From Dendrophyllia cribrosa (taxonomy: Eukaryota; Cnidaria; Anthozoa; Scleractinia; Dendrophylliidae): 64,000 nucleotides of DNA. The stretch is from the NCBI GenBank assembly GCA_024195265.1, contig JAJLRJ010000005.1, positions 31,948,036 to 32,012,035 of the forward strand, read 5' to 3'. This document shows positions 9,771-20,619 of the stretch, piece after piece. The translations under genes and the position numbers were made by a program. A model generated the notes under the pieces. It did no database searches, was not told the origin of the DNA, and saw only the letters and a list, made by a program, of their open reading frames with translations. Every line of letters starts with the position of its first letter. Position 1 is the first letter of the stretch.

Positions 9771-10008
9771 GCGGCAATGATGTTTGTTCCTAATGAACAA
9801 TGAGCAATGAACAATGAACAATATATGACAACTGATAAACAATGAACAATGAAATATTAGTTTTCGCTTTATACCTTACGTATCATGCATTTGCATGTGC
9901 AGTGTTTTGAGGGCAGACGCGGAAAAATAATCATGGCTTCTGAGAGTTTTTTAGCCGTTCCAACAGTCCAATCTACAAGAAACTGACGCTGTTTTAAGTT
10001 TAAATCAC
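9771..10008. repeat. AACAATGA-rich spacer
   Basis: Contains a second copy of the ATTAGCGGCAATGATG segment and clustered AACAATGA units (9795-9850). This is the likely 5' region of the 418-codon gene. No promoter motif is clear. Confidence 0.4.
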
Positions 10009-11265
10009 ATGTCTTTGCTTACTTCTGTGGAAGCAATAAGTAATGGTGGTGAAGACGAAGAATTCAATCTAGACACGCTACGTGTTATTAACGATGTGAT
10101 TTCCGCTCCATCGAGCGTGAATAATGAAACACCTGGCGTCAATGTCGACAATACAAGCAGTCAAACCATGCAACGGAGCACGACTTCGAAAAAAGGCCGA
10201 ACTTCTCGCAGCAAAAATACAAAGAAAGCTTCGCAAGAGGGTTCTTCTGTTAATCTTCAACCTACTCAATCTTCTGTCGCAGTTTTAACTCCTGCACAAG
10301 ATGTTTCGTTACTTGCTACGCCCTATGTGCCTAATCATTATGCAAACGGTCTTTATTTCCCTGATCAACAGTTCAACAACGTTCCCACAATACAAGCACA
10401 GTCACGTCCGCTAGCTTCTCACACGCCTTCTTGCAGTTCAATGACAAGAATGCAATTAGCGGAAATGATGTTTGTTCCTAAACCCTCTGAGGACAATGGA
10501 AAAAACGTTGCAAAAACTAATTACCTAAATCAATGTAAATCCAGATTGCGCAAATACCAGAGTGACGCCATGCGGGATTTCGCGGACGTGTTCTATATGC
10601 CTTTCGTCAACGAAACAAGTTTCGACAGTTTGGAAGGCACAGAGATGCAGTTTGCTTTAAGGAAGAAAGTGTTTGACTGTATGGACACCCTCAATAAACA
10701 TTCTCAAGCAGTTTGGGAGTTCGAAAAAGGCATTTATTCTTGCGTACTCCCTTTAAGAGAGAAAGTGGGTGGGGTTTTGTCAGACAACCATAATTTCAAC
10801 AGTGTCACTCCTACGCGCGTAAGCAATGCTTTGAAAAGAAAGCGACAAGAAGAATTAGAGAATTGTCGGGATCGGGCGTTATCTGTAGAGGTTATTGAGC
10901 AGCTTAAACCTCCAAAGAGCTATTGTTTGAAACAATGGCCAAGCAGACCAGCAGGTGAGCAATTTGAAAAATTACAACCTTTATTCGATGCCTTTGTTTT
11001 GATGTGGCAAGACTCCGACCTAAAGTTGCATACATACGAATGGGTACAAACCTTGGAGCAGTTTCGAGCTTTGCTTTTGAGTCTGAAGGAAAAAGAGCCG
11101 AAATACTACGAAGAGTTAACGCGTTATCTGGTTACCGCCGGTAAAACGCGTGTGCGTTGGTATAAAGATGTGGTCAATCGCAAAATGGACGAGATGGTGT
11201 ACGTGGAATTATGCAAGAAACAAAACAGACAAAAAGCGCCACATGACATTTTGCGGTTGATGTGA
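10009..11265 (+). CDS. Unassigned Polinton protein (418 aa), intact
   Basis: Open from ATG 10009 to TGA 11263. The first ~150 residues are low-complexity, rich in Ser, Thr, Asn and Gln with a basic Ser/Lys patch. From about residue 150 the protein is folded-looking, with many Trp, Tyr and Lys and a predicted helical Leu/Glu/Lys segment before a basic C-terminus. No catalytic motif is recognised. It survives intact among broken neighbours, which suggests either chance or late decay of the others. Its 5' part is duplicated just upstream. Terminal-protein, structural or regulatory roles are possible but not supported. Confidence 0.65.
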   Translation: MSLLTSVEAISNGGEDEEFNLDTLRVINDVISAPSSVNNETPGVNVDNTSSQTMQRSTTSKKGRTSRSKNTKKASQEGSSVNLQPTQSSVAVLTPAQDVSLLATPYVPNHYANGLYFPDQQFNNVPTIQAQSRPLASHTPSCSSMTRMQLAEMMFVPKPSEDNGKNVAKTNYLNQCKSRLRKYQSDAMRDFADVFYMPFVNETSFDSLEGTEMQFALRKKVFDCMDTLNKHSQAVWEFEKGIYSCVLPLREKVGGVLSDNHNFNSVTPTRVSNALKRKRQEELENCRDRALSVEVIEQLKPPKSYCLKQWPSRPAGEQFEKLQPLFDAFVLMWQDSDLKLHTYEWVQTLEQFRALLLSLKEKEPKYYEELTRYLVTAGKTRVRWYKDVVNRKMDEMVYVELCKKQNRQKAPHDILRLM

Positions 11266-11433
11266 TCAACCTCTTTTGAAAAAGAACAAACTGTCAAATG
11301 AACAATGAACTGTCAGATTTTTGCATAAAAATTAAGTATTAATTGCAGCGAAAAGTGCACACATTTTCATTAATCATTTACTCTGAACGCTGAGAGATTG
11401 ACACTGCGATAGCAAACTAGAAGTGAAGTTAAA

Positions 11434-12169
11434 ATGGCTGGCGGTAAACGCAGTACTAAGAGAACAGCTTCACCTTTCATCGAGCGAGAGGTGCAGGTCA
11501 GTGAAGGTGACTACAGTGGAAACGAGGTTGCACCAAAAACAGTCGATTTGACTGATTTCCAAGACGATTCGCCAGAAATAGATTCTTCTGCAAAGTCGCA
11601 TCGCGCACTGGACGCCTCTCGGCGAAAAAAGGCTCGAAGAAGTGAAGCCGAAAAACCACAGCCAGGTTTAGACGGAGAAGAAGGTGAAGAGGAAGGCGAG
11701 GATGGAGAGACTCTGCGCAGGCGAGAAGTTCTGAAGAAGCTCAAAGAAGCTCAAAGAAGCCAAAGAAGAGTCTAAGACCATTCAAAGCGGCAACTTCAGC
11801 TGCAGGCGTGTACGCTGCCCACTATGCCACGCTCAGATGAGCGAGTCGACCAGCGAGGAAGGCAAAACGTATTTATGGTGCCCAAACAAACGTAACCTGC
11901 CTTACAAGCCGAACAATGAGAAAGCAAGATACCTCGGCGAGTTGTTGGCGCGCATCAATGCAAAGTTTGTCAACCCCAATCGTCCGCCGGACTGCAAGCA
12001 CGGTGAGACTGCAGCCCTAACCCATCTGAACAGTCCCAAGGTAAGACCGCAACTCCAAGATACGCTGTTCTTTATCTGCCGGAGAAAGGTTGCTGAAGGT
12101 CGCTGTGATTTTGTCGTCGCTGCAGAGGAGGAAGACGTACTCGAAGCGGAATACCTAGAAACTATTTAA
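11434..12169 (+). pseudogene. Acidic/zinc-motif protein broken by a 10 bp tandem duplication
   Basis: Two ORFs, 11434-11775 and 11837-12169, are parts of one gene. The first encodes a charged, acidic N-terminal region. The second frame, read upstream of its ATG, is open back to the repeat and contains a Cys-x5-Cys-x2-Cys-His cluster (about 11795-11835) that continues to a Trp-Cys-Pro-Asn further on, possibly a zinc-binding module. Direct repeats of TCAAAGAAGC at 11741-11750 and 11751-11760 add ten bases and shift the frame. This is a clear slippage lesion. Function unknown; located upstream of the polymerase. Confidence 0.6.
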
Positions 12170-12193
12170 AGAATAGAAACGAAAAAATTAGCA

Positions 12194-12668
12194 AATTTGC
12201 GGAAGAAAATCGCAAAGCTAACGAAAACAGTTATGAATTAGGTTTGCAGGCCGCATTGAAAGCCAAAGAAAAGAAACAGCTTACAAAAGACCGATAAGAA
12301 CGTTGAACTCTTTTACACGTTTTACTCTGTATAGTCAGTAGTAAGTTAGTTTTTCCAACGTTTTAAAATTAATTTATGACGAAAAACAATGTTGTAATCC
12401 GATTTTGTATTAGGTTAGATTTCTGCTTTGAATTTGCGAAAGAAAATCGCACAGCTAACGAAAACGGTTATGAATTAGGTTTGCAGGCCGCATTGAAAGC
12501 CAAAGAAAAGAAACGGCTTACAAAAGACCGATAAGAACGTTGAACTCTTTTACACGTTTTACTCTGTATAGCTAGTAGTAAGTTAGTTTTTCCGACGTTT
12601 TAAAAATAATTTATGACGAAAAACAATGTTGTAATCCGATTTTGTATTAGGTTAAATTTCTGCTTTGA
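12194..12668. repeat. Direct tandem duplication, 237 bp unit
   Basis: 12194-12430 and 12431-12668 are nearly identical. Each contains the end of a short open frame rich in Lys, Glu and Ala (stop near 12295 and 12534) and a 3' AT-rich part. The frame in unit 1 overlaps the end of the preceding gene in another frame, so it may be that gene's original C-terminus. An AATAAA polyadenylation-like signal follows at 12699. Confidence 0.75.
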
Positions 12669-13170
12669 AGTGTGTATGTGAGATAACTTTGTTATTCAAT
12701 AAAAGGTTTTGAAAAGTGAAAACAGTTTTAAAATTAATGTCTGATTTTCGGGGTTTTGTGGGATATTAAAATCCAACTTTCAATTGAATGAAAACTTGAA
12801 TGCTTTCAGAAGCAAAGATAAACAAACATTAACAATTACAAACAAACATGGACTTTGGAATTTGCAAAAGACAAAACTAGTTTCAAACATAAAACAAAAC
12901 TTAAATCAGAAGGAAGGAAAGAAAAGCAAGTTGCGATAAAATGCGAATTTTTTTAAAAAAAAAATTGGAATACCCACTCAAAAATAACAACGTGTTGTTC
13001 TATTCGTACATACTCCCATGCACTCAGTTGTGTGTGACAAATTGTACAATTGTAACCTCCCAAATGAATCATCACGTGGTCTGAATTGGGCGGCAACAAG
13101 GATGTAAACACGTTAGCCGAATTGTTATTAGCATAACCGCACCTTGTTGTGTGAAAGCGGATAATTCGCA
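12669..13170. other. AT-rich spacer upstream of acidic ORF
   Basis: No credible gene. Contains AATAAA near 12699, A-rich tracts near 12945-12965, and a segment with TTGTACAATTGTAAC (13038-13052) that is partly palindromic and may be regulatory for the following small ORF. Confidence 0.35.
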
Positions 13171-13348
13171 AATGGCGGATTGGTGGTTAGATTCTAGCAG
13201 CGATGAAGACGACGGGTTTAACGAAACTGTGGACGCTTTGTACGCGCATGTGGTTAGGAGATATGAGGAGGTTAGTAGAGGGAATTTATCAAGCTCAACA
13301 ACAAGTATCAAAATACATTCCTTCTTAGTTTGTCTTGCATTAAGTTAA
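13171..13348 (+). CDS. Small acidic ORF, possible 5' exon
   Basis: ATG at 13171 opens a short frame with Ser/Asp/Glu-rich residues 7-14 followed by an amphipathic helix-like segment. A GTTAGT donor-like site follows at about 13273, after which the frame loses this character. The ORF at 13976 also opens with ATGGCGG and has an acidic run then a similar helix, so this may be a duplicated or spliced 5' exon of the polymerase region. I cannot tell which. Confidence 0.3.
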
Positions 13349-13928
13349 TTTTGGGACACTCAAGCAGTTTAAGGCCTGGGTTTAAAGTGTGTTCGGAGAA
13401 TATGGTTGACACTTAATATCTTCACCGAGACTACCTAGATCAAAATAAAATGTTCCCTGAATGTTTATCTTGATGTTTTCTTTTATCTTAACGCACAAGT
13501 TTGGTCACCTAACATGTCACGTGATCAAAATTTAAAATTACGCAAATTGGCGAATTGTTAGCGAATTTTCTTTGTATAGTTGAATAAATTAGCTTTTAAA
13601 CCCGTCACCAATTCGTCAAATATTTGCTTTTTAAGAAAAATGGTCACGTGATAGGTCATGTGACCTATGCCAAAGCTTAATATACTTAAAAATGTTAAGG
13701 ACGATAATATCTTTCTATGTGTCAAATTTTGATTTAGTTCTATTCCGTTTGTAAAAGGTATTGCGAATAAACCGTTTTTTCCTGGTCACATCCCTTAACC
13801 CAATCCTTAAACTACTTGAGACCCAGAAGTACGCAGTTTCCAAATAACGTTTGCTACACCTGCATACTAGAAAACTGTGTTCGCCACCTTAACCGGGTTC
13901 CACTGTACCTTCGCAGAGTTCTTCGACA
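13349..13928. other. Spacer with paired CACGTGA motifs
   Basis: No gene is supported. GTCACGTGAT occurs at about 13516 and 13645 and GGTCATGTGACC at 13656-13667, with GCGAATT repeats between. It may be an insertion by an unrecognised non-autonomous element or a regulatory segment of the polymerase gene. Confidence 0.3.
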
Positions 13929-13975
13929 GTGCAAACTAGGCAGGAAAATATGTACTCGCCAAATATTGGAGAGAT

Positions 13976-14153
13976 GGCGGGAAATTCTGATACTAACGAT
14001 GAAGAAGAAGAAGAAATCGAGGAGATATTGAGAGGCATTTATCAGTCTATGGAACAGGAGGGCGGCAGGATGGAAATAGAGCGGTCTCCTTCCTGCGGCA
14101 GTGCATGCGGGAGATGGAGTGGGAAATTTTGGAGACGAAAACTCAGAACTTGA
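13976..14153 (+). CDS. Acidic leader ORF overlapping the polymerase frame
   Basis: ATG at 13976 (an upstream start at 13929 also exists) opens a frame whose residues 9-20 are mostly Glu and Asp, then an Ile-rich helix. It overlaps the start of the polymerase frame at 14101 in a different register. An acidic N-terminus joined to the polymerase by one frameshift is plausible, because the polymerase frame has no ATG until 14308. Alternatively it is a small separate gene. Confidence 0.35.
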
Positions 14154-17100
14154 AAGAGAAGACGGTGGTCGTGTTGTGGAAGCTAGCCCACCGCCAAGAG
14201 GCTTGCAGGAGGAAGGTGAAGAAAATTTGGATGTCGAGGCGAGCGATTTTCTTTATTTGCACAATACTCGTAGTTTCTTTAACAAAAAATTTAATTTGAC
14301 GGGCACTATGTACACCGTGCAAGTTGACAATAGACCCCAAGCAGAAGGTAGATTAGATGCTTTCAATGCCATTCTGCAAGACTTAGAATTAGCTATGTTG
14401 AGAGACATCGGGGAAGACGACTATGTGCAACTTCGATTCATGTCTAGCGACTTGAATAACCCCTTCATACTGCCAGTGGTTAGAAGGTCCATGTACGATA
14501 GCCGCGTGGCTAGCGAGATGTTTGCTAGAATTTTGCCCAGCAATACAGAAGTAGATGTTGGAAGAGGCGATTTCACTGTGGACGTGTACCACACTAGAGT
14601 TCCTAGAGGCGGCGGTCATGTGAGAGAGTACGGGAAAACCGCAGACAAATTGTTGAAGCAACAGAGCAGTGTAATAGTAGTTCTGCCACAAGTGGCACCA
14701 CATTGCCTAGTTATAGCTATGAAAGTAGCAGTTCTGGCGACTCAGGGAAGACACAAAAGTTTTCTTCAAGTTACTAGAAAAAGACAGCTATACAAACTGA
14801 CATCTTACGCGAGGAAGGTGCGAGGGGAGTGTGGATTACCGCTAACCGGCGAACTCAAAGTGACAGACATAGCCAAACTCGTTCAGCACGGCGATTTTTG
14901 CGATCATCCCGTAACGGTTTTTGCGCGAAAGAACGACTTTTCGCCAATTTATTCCACTAACAGAAATGCCTCTGGCGAAGCAATCTCTCTCATGTGGACC
15001 GAAAACCACTTCAACTGTCTACGCTCGGTGCCCGCCTTCATGAAAAAAGCTCGCGGTCTTTTCTGCCACCAGTGTCAGAAGTACGACTCGAAAAAGAGGC
15101 ACAGATGCGAGGCTAAAGTTTGCACGGTGTGCAAATGTTTTTGTGGGGGAATAGATGCCTGCAACCCTTACGAAGAAATGAAGTGCGAGGATTGTGGACG
15201 CGGTTTCCTCAATAAACGGTGTTACGACTTCCACAAGCGTCCCTACAGTGCTGTCAAAGATAACCGCCCCACTTGTTCTCTGGTGTACGCGTGCCCCACC
15301 TGCAGCAGAGATTTGAAGATAGTCAAAGGCGTGAGAACCAACAAAAACCAGTGGAATGGTAAACCACACGAATGCTACAAGACCTACTGTAATATTTGCA
15401 AGTTCAATGTAGGCAAGTTCGACCATCTCTGTTTTCTCCGCCCTTTCGATCTACAAGAAGTCTTGCAAGAACAGCAAGAAAAACGCGGTTTGTTCATGTT
15501 TCTCGACATGGAGTGCTTGCGAGAGGATGACGGGAGATTGGTGGCAAATCTGATAGTCGTTCAAGACGAATTGGGGTACGAGTGGGTTTTCAAAGGCCTC
15601 GACGCGCTAGAAGACTTCTGCAAGTCATTTCACGAGCAAGATGGCGACCTTTACAAAAAGACACTGGGGATGGAGAAGTACATCCGCGTCTTTGCGCACA
15701 ACGGTTCCCGCTTCGATTACTTTCCCATTATCTCCGAACTGGGCAAGTACACTGGCAAAGATCCTAAGGTGGTTTTCGACGGAGCCTCCATCGTGCAAAT
15801 AAAAACCTTTGAAGGAAGGTTGATATTCATGGACTCCCTGCGATTTCTGACTATGCGGTTGAAGGACATGCCGAAAACCTTTGGAGTGGAGGAAGTAAAG
15901 AAAGGTTTTTTCCCTTACCGCCTGAACAATCGCGAGTACTGGGACAAGGTCATGGCGCTCCCTTCGAAAGAAGATTTCGAAATGCAATTCATGAGCAACA
16001 AAGACAAGGTGGAGTTCTAGAAGTGGTACGCCAAGAACATATACGAGGTCTACATGCGAGTGCAAGAGGAATACCAGAACGGTCTGCGCCAGGACGACTT
16101 GTGGTACGACATTTTCAAGGAAAACGAGGCCTATTGTAGAGATAATGTGCGAGTGTTGCGCCTCTGTTTCATGAAGTTTTTCCACGCTTGCCAAGCCACC
16201 ACGCAGATAATGCCGGGCGTAAACAACATGACAATAGCCTCGTACTGCAACAAAGTCTGGCGGACGCATCACTTGGAAAAAGACACAGTGGGGCTGGTGC
16301 CTCACAAGGGCTACCTTCAGAAGGATATACAGAGCAAGATGGCGAAGACCTGGCTGGCATTTCTTGACACCTGTTATCTTGAGGGAAAACTGCAGTACGC
16401 AGGCAAGGATGCTGGAGAAAAGAAAATCTACATTCTAGGCGGCCTATACAAAGTGGACGGTTTTCTAGCGGAAGAAAACACGGTGTACGAGTTTTTCGGC
16501 TGCTATTTTCACGGCTGTCCGCGATGCAAAAACGCTACAGCCAAATCTATCGGCGCCGGCATGCAGATTGGAGATTTGTACACCATGACTATGAACAGAG
16601 TGGCAGTCCTGCGCGCTGCAGGCTTCAAAGTGGTGACCATATGGGAATGCCAGTGGAAGCGAGAGATGAGAGAGGACCAGGAAACAAAGGCCATGTATGA
16701 GTGTTTTGTGTCAAACGACCTGCGCGTTTTCCGAGATCCCATGGATCCCAGAGAAGCTCTCTATGGCGGCCGCGTGGACTGCTACCAGCTCTTTTGGAAA
16801 AGCTTTGAGGGGCGGACACTAGCAGCCAGACCCGATTGTAGAGAACGCTTGAAGAAAAGTCACGTGAAGTACGAAGATTTCACCTCCCTGTACCCCTACA
16901 TCAACAAGAACGGAGTTTACCCTGTAGGCCATCCCGTCGTGCTCCGCAACCGCGAATTTGAGAAAACTACGCCTTGGAGCTATTATGGATTAATGCATTG
17001 CAAAGTACTGCCGCCGCAAGATCTGTTTCACCCCGTGCTGCCTGCCAGAGTCAAGCCCGAAGGTTGCACCGCTCCCAAACTGGTCTTCACCCTGTGCCGC

Positions 17101-18298
17101 AGCTGTGCCGAGCAAGCCAACTTTCAAGTGAATGCCTGCACTCACACGGTGGAAGAAAGAGCCTTGGAAGGTATTTGGACAACGCCCGAATTGGAATTGG
17201 CTATAGAGGAGAAATACGTAGTGCTGCAAGTCTACGAGGTCTGGAACTACAAGAGGAGAAAGAAAGGTCTCTTCGCGCAGTACATAAGAACCTTTCAGAA
17301 AGGTAAACAAGAGGCAGCTGGTTGGCCAAGAAACTGCGACACGCCTGCAAAGAGAGCGGAGTACATCAGACGATACAAGGAGGTGGAAGGCGTAGAGTTG
17401 GACCCTGCAAACATAGGCGAGAGCAAGAACGCCACTCTCTACGATCTCAACAAAAGATGTATGAACTGCTTTTGGTGAAAATGGGCGGAAAGACGACACG
17501 CTGCAAACCATGCTGACTCACAGCGCCGATGTCTTTTTCAAGTTTCTGGAAAATGCAGATTTACAAGAAAAGAAGTTTGCCATCGTGAACGAGGAAACGC
17601 TCGTGCTCAACTGGAGACAGCAGCAGTTCGCTATCAGCGGTAGTGCCAAGGGCAGTGTCGTGCACGCCGTGTTCACAACCTCGCTAGCGCGCATGAAGCT
17701 GTACAGAGAGCTTCTCAAACCTCTAGGCAGCCGTATTTTCTATTGTGACACAGACAGCGCATTGTACCTTGCTGGAGAAGGTCTTCACGACCAGCCCGAC
17801 GGAAGCTTTCTCGGAGAGCTGACGGACGAGCTCGACCCTTCAGGAGAAGTGATTATAGGAGAGTGGGTCTGCGGAGGCGTGAAAAACTATGGTTATAGGA
17901 GCTACGATTTGCGCAAAGACAGGTTCCACGATGAGTTCTCGCACGCCAAATTCAAGTGCAAGGGGGTGGTTAACAGCAGCGCCAGCGAGAAGGAGGTCAA
18001 CTTCCAAACTCTGTGCGAACTTATGTTGCAGTCCTTCTGCGGCGGAGAGAATGAGGAGAAGCAGCAGATGAGAAACGGTCTGACCGTGACACAGACGATA
18101 AGCTACCCAAAATTTGAAATCAAGCGGGGGTTCGGCAAAGAAGGCGTCTGCGAGAGAAAATTTGAGCTTGCCTCCAACGTGGTGGAAAAGAAATACAGGC
18201 TGTATTTCGACAAGAGAGCAGTGCTAAGCGGAAACTACTGCACTTACCCCTTTGGTTACATGGGACCCTTAGTGGTCAGAGAGCTGCATTTGTATTAA
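14101..18298 (+). pseudogene. POLB: Protein-primed family B DNA polymerase, two lesions
   Basis: Would replicate the element from a terminal protein. The N-terminal ~460 residues are Cys/His-rich in the second half (15060-15430), as in Polinton polymerases. Exonuclease motifs: Asp-Met-Glu at 15507, His-Asn-Gly-Ser-Arg-Phe-Asp at 15699, Tyr-Cys-Arg-Asp at 16132. A conserved Val-Asp-Gly ... Tyr-Glu-Phe-Phe-Gly-Cys ... His-Gly-Cys segment lies at 16455-16525. Polymerase motif A is Asp-Phe-Thr-Ser-Leu-Tyr-Pro (16875-16895), motif B surrounds 17455-17480, motif C is Tyr-Cys-Asp-Thr-Asp-Ser (17741-17758). The frame is interrupted by an in-frame TAG at 16018-16020 and by a one-base loss near 17475 inside motif B, after which the frame resumes to TAA 18296. 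All catalytic motifs survive, so decay looks recent. Confidence 0.93.
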
Positions 18299-18356
18299 AA
18301 GGTGAGTGCGACTTGAGTGTTATATCATTACACAGTTGTACTGTTGTAATAGAAAG

Positions 18357-18507
18357 ATGGATTTAGTAGCTGCAGCCACCCTGACCTTGCAGAGCTGTTT
18401 TGCAGCACTGTGGAGACGTTTGAGAATAGCCTTTGTACAACATAGACAACAACAAAATGAACAAGAAGATGAAGACGGGGTGGGCGGGCACGGAGTGCGC
18501 GTCGAAA
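18357..18507 (+). pseudogene. Small ORF interrupted by Penelope insertion
   Basis: ATG at 18357 starts about 50 codons with a hydrophobic, Ala/Leu-rich first 25 residues (possible membrane segment), a basic patch and a Gln/Glu/Asp-rich stretch. At 18508 the sequence switches to Penelope 3' tail and the reading frame then ends in foreign sequence at 18617. Sequence after 18748 shows no continuous continuation, so the original gene cannot be delimited. Function unknown. Confidence 0.4.
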
Positions 18508-18748
18508 ACTCTCAAACCCCACGGAATCAACGAATGCTTTTCATTCAACTAATTTACATTTGTTTTTCACGTCACCAAATTTCCACCAATAGCGTAGCTC
18601 CACCGCTTACTATATAAAACCACACACTACCCACAATTCCTTGATTCGCTCCGACGAAGGGCTAGCGCTCGAAACGTCAGCTATTTGAATCTTTTTACGG
18701 TGGTCAATTTACCTTATCGACTCAGTCGATAAAACTAAATTCTCGTAT
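18508..18748 (+). mobile_element. 5'-truncated Penelope-like tail (family 2) inside the Polinton
   Basis: These 241 bases equal 48993-49233, the extreme 3' end of the Penelope element downstream, with two substitutions and no indels. It contains the last codons of the GIY-YIG ORF, a TATATAAAA box (18611-18619) and the GACGA ... CGAAAC|GTC hammerhead-like motif (18653-18678). The identity shows a recent insertion by the same family. It lies between the polymerase and integrase genes. Confidence 0.9.
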
Positions 18749-18971
18749 TTCATCCCCCCACCGACGCAGCACCACAGTTTCTCTAGAAACCAACCCCATT
18801 CATTTGAAAATTTCATCAGCTGTTGAGGCGGGCGGACGGTTAACGTCGGAGAGGTGGAGCCTTACACGAGACAGGGGATAACAGAGGCATCAGTAACACA
18901 GTCGAGAGAGACGGAGAGGAGTGGATTTCACGAGTACGCCTTGCGGTTAAAAAATACTGTTTTGCAAAATA

Positions 18972-19217
18972 GTGTTTTATTATGTGTACTTAGTTACTTA
19001 TATATGGTTATTGCTTTACAGGTTAGACGCAGAGTGTCAATTAACAATAGCCGACGTTACAGTAACCCACATGCAGGAGTTGATGCAGACCAACTGTTTC
19101 CGAGAAAAGATCAGAGAGATAATAGCAGAATTGCTCGCTGACGAAGCAGTAGGCAGCTTTTCAGAAACGGAGGAGGAGGACTACCACACATGTACTTCAA
19201 CAATTAACCGCTGTTAA
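18972..19217 (+). CDS. Possible small acidic protein, maybe spliced
   Basis: The last ~60 codons, after an acceptor-like TTGCTTTACAG ending at 19020, read as a helical acidic protein ending in a Glu/Asp cluster and two Cys. The first ~17 codons are hydrophobic Tyr/Leu and may be intron sequence. The 5' exon, if any, would lie upstream where a Penelope tail has inserted. No family recognised. Confidence 0.3.
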   Translation: MFYYVYLVTYIWLLLYRLDAECQLTIADVTVTHMQELMQTNCFREKIREIIAELLADEAVGSFSETEEEDYHTCTSTINRC

Positions 19218-19493
19218 CCGCAGCACAGAGAGTTTACAGAATAATTTGTCTTCTAAGGAAACATTTTACACAGTAAGCTTTTAACGACAGTTTTTAAAGT
19301 TTTTTACAGTTTTTCTGCGTGTATGATCGTTTTTTGATTCTTTCAGAATAGAAGTTAGTTTTCACCTTTTTGCATTTTTCTCTTATTGAAATACCGTAGT
19401 TTTAAATTGTAAGCTTCGATTTTTTACTCTACTTTGCAAATAAAAAAATTGAGAGTGATAAGCAGTTGTAGTGTTTTTACTCGCGCCACCGCC
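19218..19493. other. Integrase upstream region
   Basis: AT-rich with T-runs (19285-19345, 19370-19440). No ORF. Likely promoter region of the integrase gene by position. Confidence 0.3.
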
Positions 19494-20619
19494 ATGAGCA
19501 GAAAAGACCTTCTGAGAGAGACGTTTCTAGACGACGAAAAAAGCCCAGTTGCGCACACTGCGCCGAAGGTGGTGTATGATTATCTGAAAAAGCGTAGACC
19601 TGAAGAGAAATTTACCCTTAAGTGCGAGAGTTCGAACAGCGCCACGTTTTAGGAAACCAACTTCTCAGAAAGGACAAAGAGGGGAAAGAGCGAGGCGCGC
19701 CTACGCTGTCCTACGGTTTGCACGAGCTCTGGCAAATTGACCTCGTTGATACCCACGACAAACACTACTTGTTAGCGCGCATAGACGTGACGAACAGACA
19801 GGGAGATTTAGTGTGGGTTTCCAACAAGTCCGGTCCCAAAGTGTTGGAGGCCTTTCGCAAAGTCATAAATTATTCAGAAATGGCGGCGTTTTCCACCATC
19901 GCTTACAGACAGACAGAGGTACTGAATTTTTCAACAAGTACCTCTCCCCCTATTTGAAAACCAACGAGGTTAACCACTGTGCCAGTCACGGAGACAAGAA
20001 AGCTGCAGTGGTAGAGCACTTCAACGGAACGTGGCAGCGGTTCTACTACAAGGGCCTCAAATATAGACCTTACCAAAGAAACAAGCAGAAACTCTTAGAC
20101 ATAGTGGCCTACAACTACAACCGTAGACCTCACAGTGCTCTGAAGGGGCAGAGGCCCATAGACATAGATATAGATAAAGCTAACGCATTAGTTTCTACGC
20201 GTCTGGACAAGACCTTCACCAAAGATAAGTTGCGCAGAGTGTCTAGAGACATAGAGAAAGGCGACGTCGTGCGTATAACAAGAGCTAGAAGCACTTTCTT
20301 CAAACAATACAGAGGGAACTTCAGCAACGAGGCCTTCATTATCTCCAAAGTATACAGGCAGGCGGGCGCTCCACAGACAGTCTTGTACAAATTGCGCGAC
20401 CTTCTGGGCGAAGAAATACAGGGTGTCTTTTACAGACCGCAGCTACAAAAAGTGCTGCTTTCGCGCAAACTCGTCATTAGCAGAATAGTCTGCAAGTCTA
20501 AAGGCAAGGGGTATCTAGTACAGCTGCTGAATTACCCAAATACTCACAGAGTCTGGCTGACGAAAAAAGAGATAAAAGATGGCTACACACTCGGAGAGAA
20601 TATTCGCCTTGCCTCTTAA
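19494..20619 (+). pseudogene. INT: Retroviral-type DDE integrase, two frameshifts
   Basis: Would insert the element into the host genome. ATG 19494 opens an N-terminal region, then the frame shifts near 19620 and again near 19885. Catalytic residues are all visible: Asp in Leu-Trp-Gln-Ile-Asp (19739), Asp in Gln-Thr-Asp-Arg-Gly-Thr-Glu-Phe (19912), and Glu in Val-Glu-His-Phe-Asn-Gly-Thr-Trp (20014), with 33 residues between the last two. A conserved Arg-Arg-Pro-His-Ser-Ala-Leu stretch follows. The C-terminal part is basic and includes an SH3-like DNA-binding region about 20260-20450. The 3' end overlaps the next gene by 41 bases in another frame. Polinton integrases have this layout and length (about 370 residues). 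Confidence 0.92.

Noticed and set aside
16018..16020. Alternative genetic code with TAG as sense
   Set aside because: Only two such codons, alongside many frameshifts. Neighbouring transposon ORFs use normal stops.
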